Of a DNA stretch of 7,266 nucleotides, positions 5,926 through 7,266 are shown in pieces. The stretch is taken from contig CAMLHT010000196.1 in NCBI GenBank assembly GCA_946479895.1, positions 1 to 7,266 of the forward strand, read 5' to 3'. Origin of the DNA: an uncultured Gemmatimonadota bacterium (GTDB lineage Bacteria; Gemmatimonadota; Gemmatimonadetes; Gemmatimonadales; Gemmatimonadaceae). The position numbers and the translations under genes are program-made. The notes beneath the pieces are model-generated. The model ran no database searches, was not told the origin of the DNA, and saw only the letters and a program-made list of their open reading frames with translations. Within the stretch, counting starts at the first letter, position 1, and every line of letters starts with the position of its first letter.

Positions 5926-6867
5926 CTACGGACGAACGCGAACCTCGCCGGCCGCGACGTCGATCACGAGCGTTTTCGCGGCTCTGGCGACCGTGGCCGC
6001 GTATTCGCCGAGGGAAATCCAGCGTCCGCGTTCGACCACGCGCAGGCCGAGCGAGTCGCGGATCATGGGGCGACGCGACTCCGCCGGGCCGAGGTCCGTC
6101 CGCGCCAGCACGATCCTGCTTCGCTTGTAATCGACGATGACGACGTGCCGCGCCAGTGACGCCGCACCGATGACCATCGTGCTCGCGAGCGGTCCGGTCG
6201 TCGCCGGCACGTTCACGAACGTGGTCTGGCCGACCGTCAGGGAGTCGAAGACGATCACCGTGCTGTCGTCCCCGAATCGGCGCGCGGCCGTGCCCGCGAT
6301 GCGCGAGCCAGCGACGAATCCTGCGTCGGTGCCCACGATTGCCGCGACCGCGGCCCGTCCGCCGACCCGCATGGCCACGCGCGCGATCGTGTCACCACGA
6401 GGCGTTCCGACGATGGGCGCCGCCCCGCCGTCTCCGCTCACTCCGAAGGGATGCTCGGCCAGCCATCCTGCGCGTCGCCGCTCGGCGGTCGTCAGGGGAG
6501 AGCCCGGCAGCGTCAGGAGGGCGCGCCACTCGCCAATGTGGGCGTAGAGCGGCGCCAGCTGCCGGCCGATCTGGGCCGGATCGCCGCCGAACATCCGCGC
6601 TTCCTCGAGCAGCACGATGGCCACCTTCGTCTTCCCCTGGGCGGCCAGGAATCGTCCGAGAGCCTCCCGCACGAGTGGGTCACGGGGCCGCTGCCGCACG
6701 CCGATGTAGTAGAGCGAATCGGCGAGCGCGATGTCACCGGCGGCCAGCGCGGAATCGGCGGCGGTGATCGTGCGACGCGACTGCCCGGCGGCTGGCGCGG
6801 CGAGAATCGTCGCCACCGCGACCGCGATCAGCGCGGGCTTCCGGCTGAAGCAGGACCAGGGGGCCAA
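5926..6867 (-). CDS. secreted protein with helical-repeat region and degenerate retropepsin-like domain
   Basis: This 313-aa protein has a probable signal peptide (basic R9-K10, hydrophobic PALIAVAVATILAAPAAG at 11-28, cleavage near AAGQS). Residues 35-120 form Ala/Leu-rich helices resembling tetratricopeptide repeats (LAAGDIALADSLYYIGVRQR, EALGRFLAAQGKTKVAIVLL). From about 155 to 256 the order matches retropepsin-like aspartyl protease domains: VAMRVGGRAAVAAIVGTDAG (164-183), then FDSLTVGQTTFVNVPA (207-222), then VIGAASLARHVVIVDYKRSR (232-251). Where active enzymes have D-T/S-G, this protein has G179-T-D181, so the catalytic Asp appears lost. A binding role rather than proteolysis is inferred. 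The TTG start at 6867 is the only one giving a full signal peptide and lies 6 bp after the kinase stop; no Shine-Dalgarno site is seen. The fold assignment is by pattern only. Confidence 0.8.
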   Translation of the reverse strand: MAPWSCFSRKPALIAVAVATILAAPAAGQSRRTITAADSALAAGDIALADSLYYIGVRQRPRDPLVREALGRFLAAQGKTKVAIVLLEEARMFGGDPAQIGRQLAPLYAHIGEWRALLTLPGSPLTTAERRRAGWLAEHPFGVSGDGGAAPIVGTPRGDTIARVAMRVGGRAAVAAIVGTDAGFVAGSRIAGTAARRFGDDSTVIVFDSLTVGQTTFVNVPATTGPLASTMVIGAASLARHVVIVDYKRSRIVLARTDLGPAESRRPMIRDSLGLRVVERGRWISLGEYAATVARAAKTLVIDVAAGEVRVRP

Positions 6868-6873
6868 CGCCGA

Positions 6874-7266
6874 CTACCGGCCGAACAGCCTGCCGAGTAC
6901 TCCGCCCTCGGACTTTCCCTGCCCGGGCTTGATGGCGGTTTCGAGAGCCGCGGCGTACTCGAGCGCGGTCGGATAGCGTCCATCGGGATCGCGGCTCAGC
7001 GCCTTGGCGATCACCTTCTCGATGGACTCCGGGAGGTTGAGCTCGGGCTTCATCTGCCGCAGGGGAATCGGATCGCTCCGCAGCCGGGCGATCATCGTCT
7101 CCTGTTGCGTCCGGCCGATGAACGGCAGCTTGCCCGTCAGCATCTCGTACGTCATGAGCGCCAGCGAATACACGTCGGTGCGCGGATCGAGCGGCTTTCC
7201 CCGGAGCTGCTCGGGGCTCATGAACTCCGGCGTGCCGAGGATCGTGCCGGTCGACGTCAGCTTCTG
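6874..7266 (-). CDS. PknB-type Ser/Thr protein kinase, C-terminal part (N-terminus beyond window)
   Basis: The last 130 residues of a Hanks-type Ser/Thr kinase are present; the gene runs off the right edge, so the ATP-binding lobe and catalytic loop cannot be seen. Numbering from the edge: activation segment TSTGTILGTPEFMSPEQL (4-21), with several Thr/Ser that could be autophosphorylated and SPE as the APE motif; subdomain IX DVYSLALMTYEMLTGKLPF (31-49), where the usual Gly of DxxSLG is Ala; and the subdomain XI Arg in DPDGRYPTA (93-101). The chain ends soon after the kinase fold with a short Gly/Lys tail (KPGQGKSEGGVLGRLFGR). It therefore has no C-terminal membrane span, PASTA, TPR or other sensor domain. 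It is followed after 6 bp by the secreted protease-like gene and is probably co-transcribed with it. Substrates are unknown. Confidence 0.92.
   Translation of the reverse strand, partial: QKLTSTGTILGTPEFMSPEQLRGKPLDPRTDVYSLALMTYEMLTGKLPFIGRTQQETMIARLRSDPIPLRQMKPELNLPESIEKVIAKALSRDPDGRYPTALEYAAALETAIKPGQGKSEGGVLGRLFGR

Noticed and set aside
5805..6767. Plus-strand open frames opposite DUF488 and the protease-like gene
   Set aside because: Arg/Ala/Pro-rich products without motifs, antisense to coding genes with recognisable domains or a signal peptide.

Overview
The window is about 7.3 kb of gene-dense, high-GC bacterial DNA. Codon use is strongly GC-biased, intergenic gaps are short, some starts are GTG or TTG, and there is a PknB-type Ser/Thr kinase. 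These traits suit a Gemmatimonadota- or Acidobacteriota-like environmental bacterium. That placement is an inference from gene style, since no rRNA or marker gene is present.

Layout, left to right. (i) A two-gene plus-strand operon (42-2896) encodes a multi-pass HGSNAT/DUF5009-type acyltransferase. It shares one base with the next gene, a secreted PBP4/DacB-type D-Ala-D-Ala carboxypeptidase (S13) with complete catalytic motifs. (ii) A 135-bp convergent gap is almost filled by a long imperfect palindrome centred at 2972; its core is a perfect 20-bp inverted repeat with a 1-nt centre. (iii) A minus-strand saccharopine-dehydrogenase-family protein, best match L-lysine 6-dehydrogenase, occupies 3032-4177. 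(iv) A 138-bp divergent gap carries a second copy of a short repeat also present at the left edge of the window. (v) A plus-strand CoA-binding (YccU-like) protein occupies 4316-4786. (vi) A minus-strand cluster, in transcription order from the right edge: the C-terminal part of a Ser/Thr kinase (partial), a secreted protein with a helical-repeat-like region and a retropepsin-like domain lacking its catalytic Asp, a DUF488 protein, and a 198-aa protein of unknown function. Gaps are 6 nt, 12 nt and a 4-nt overlap.

Functional reading. The first pair is plausibly cell-envelope related: acyl transfer to amino sugars plus peptidoglycan trimming. The lysine dehydrogenase and the CoA-binding protein are divergent single genes of metabolic type. 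The right-hand cluster is the least understood part: DUF488 and the terminal 198-aa protein are tightly coupled, while the kinase and the protease-like protein upstream may or may not be functionally related to them. No tRNA, rRNA, CRISPR array, transposase or phage gene was seen. There is no gene-free stretch longer than 300 bp. I see no clear new defence or mobile system; the strongest unexplained signals are the palindrome at 2911-3033, the two-copy repeat, and the right-hand cluster.
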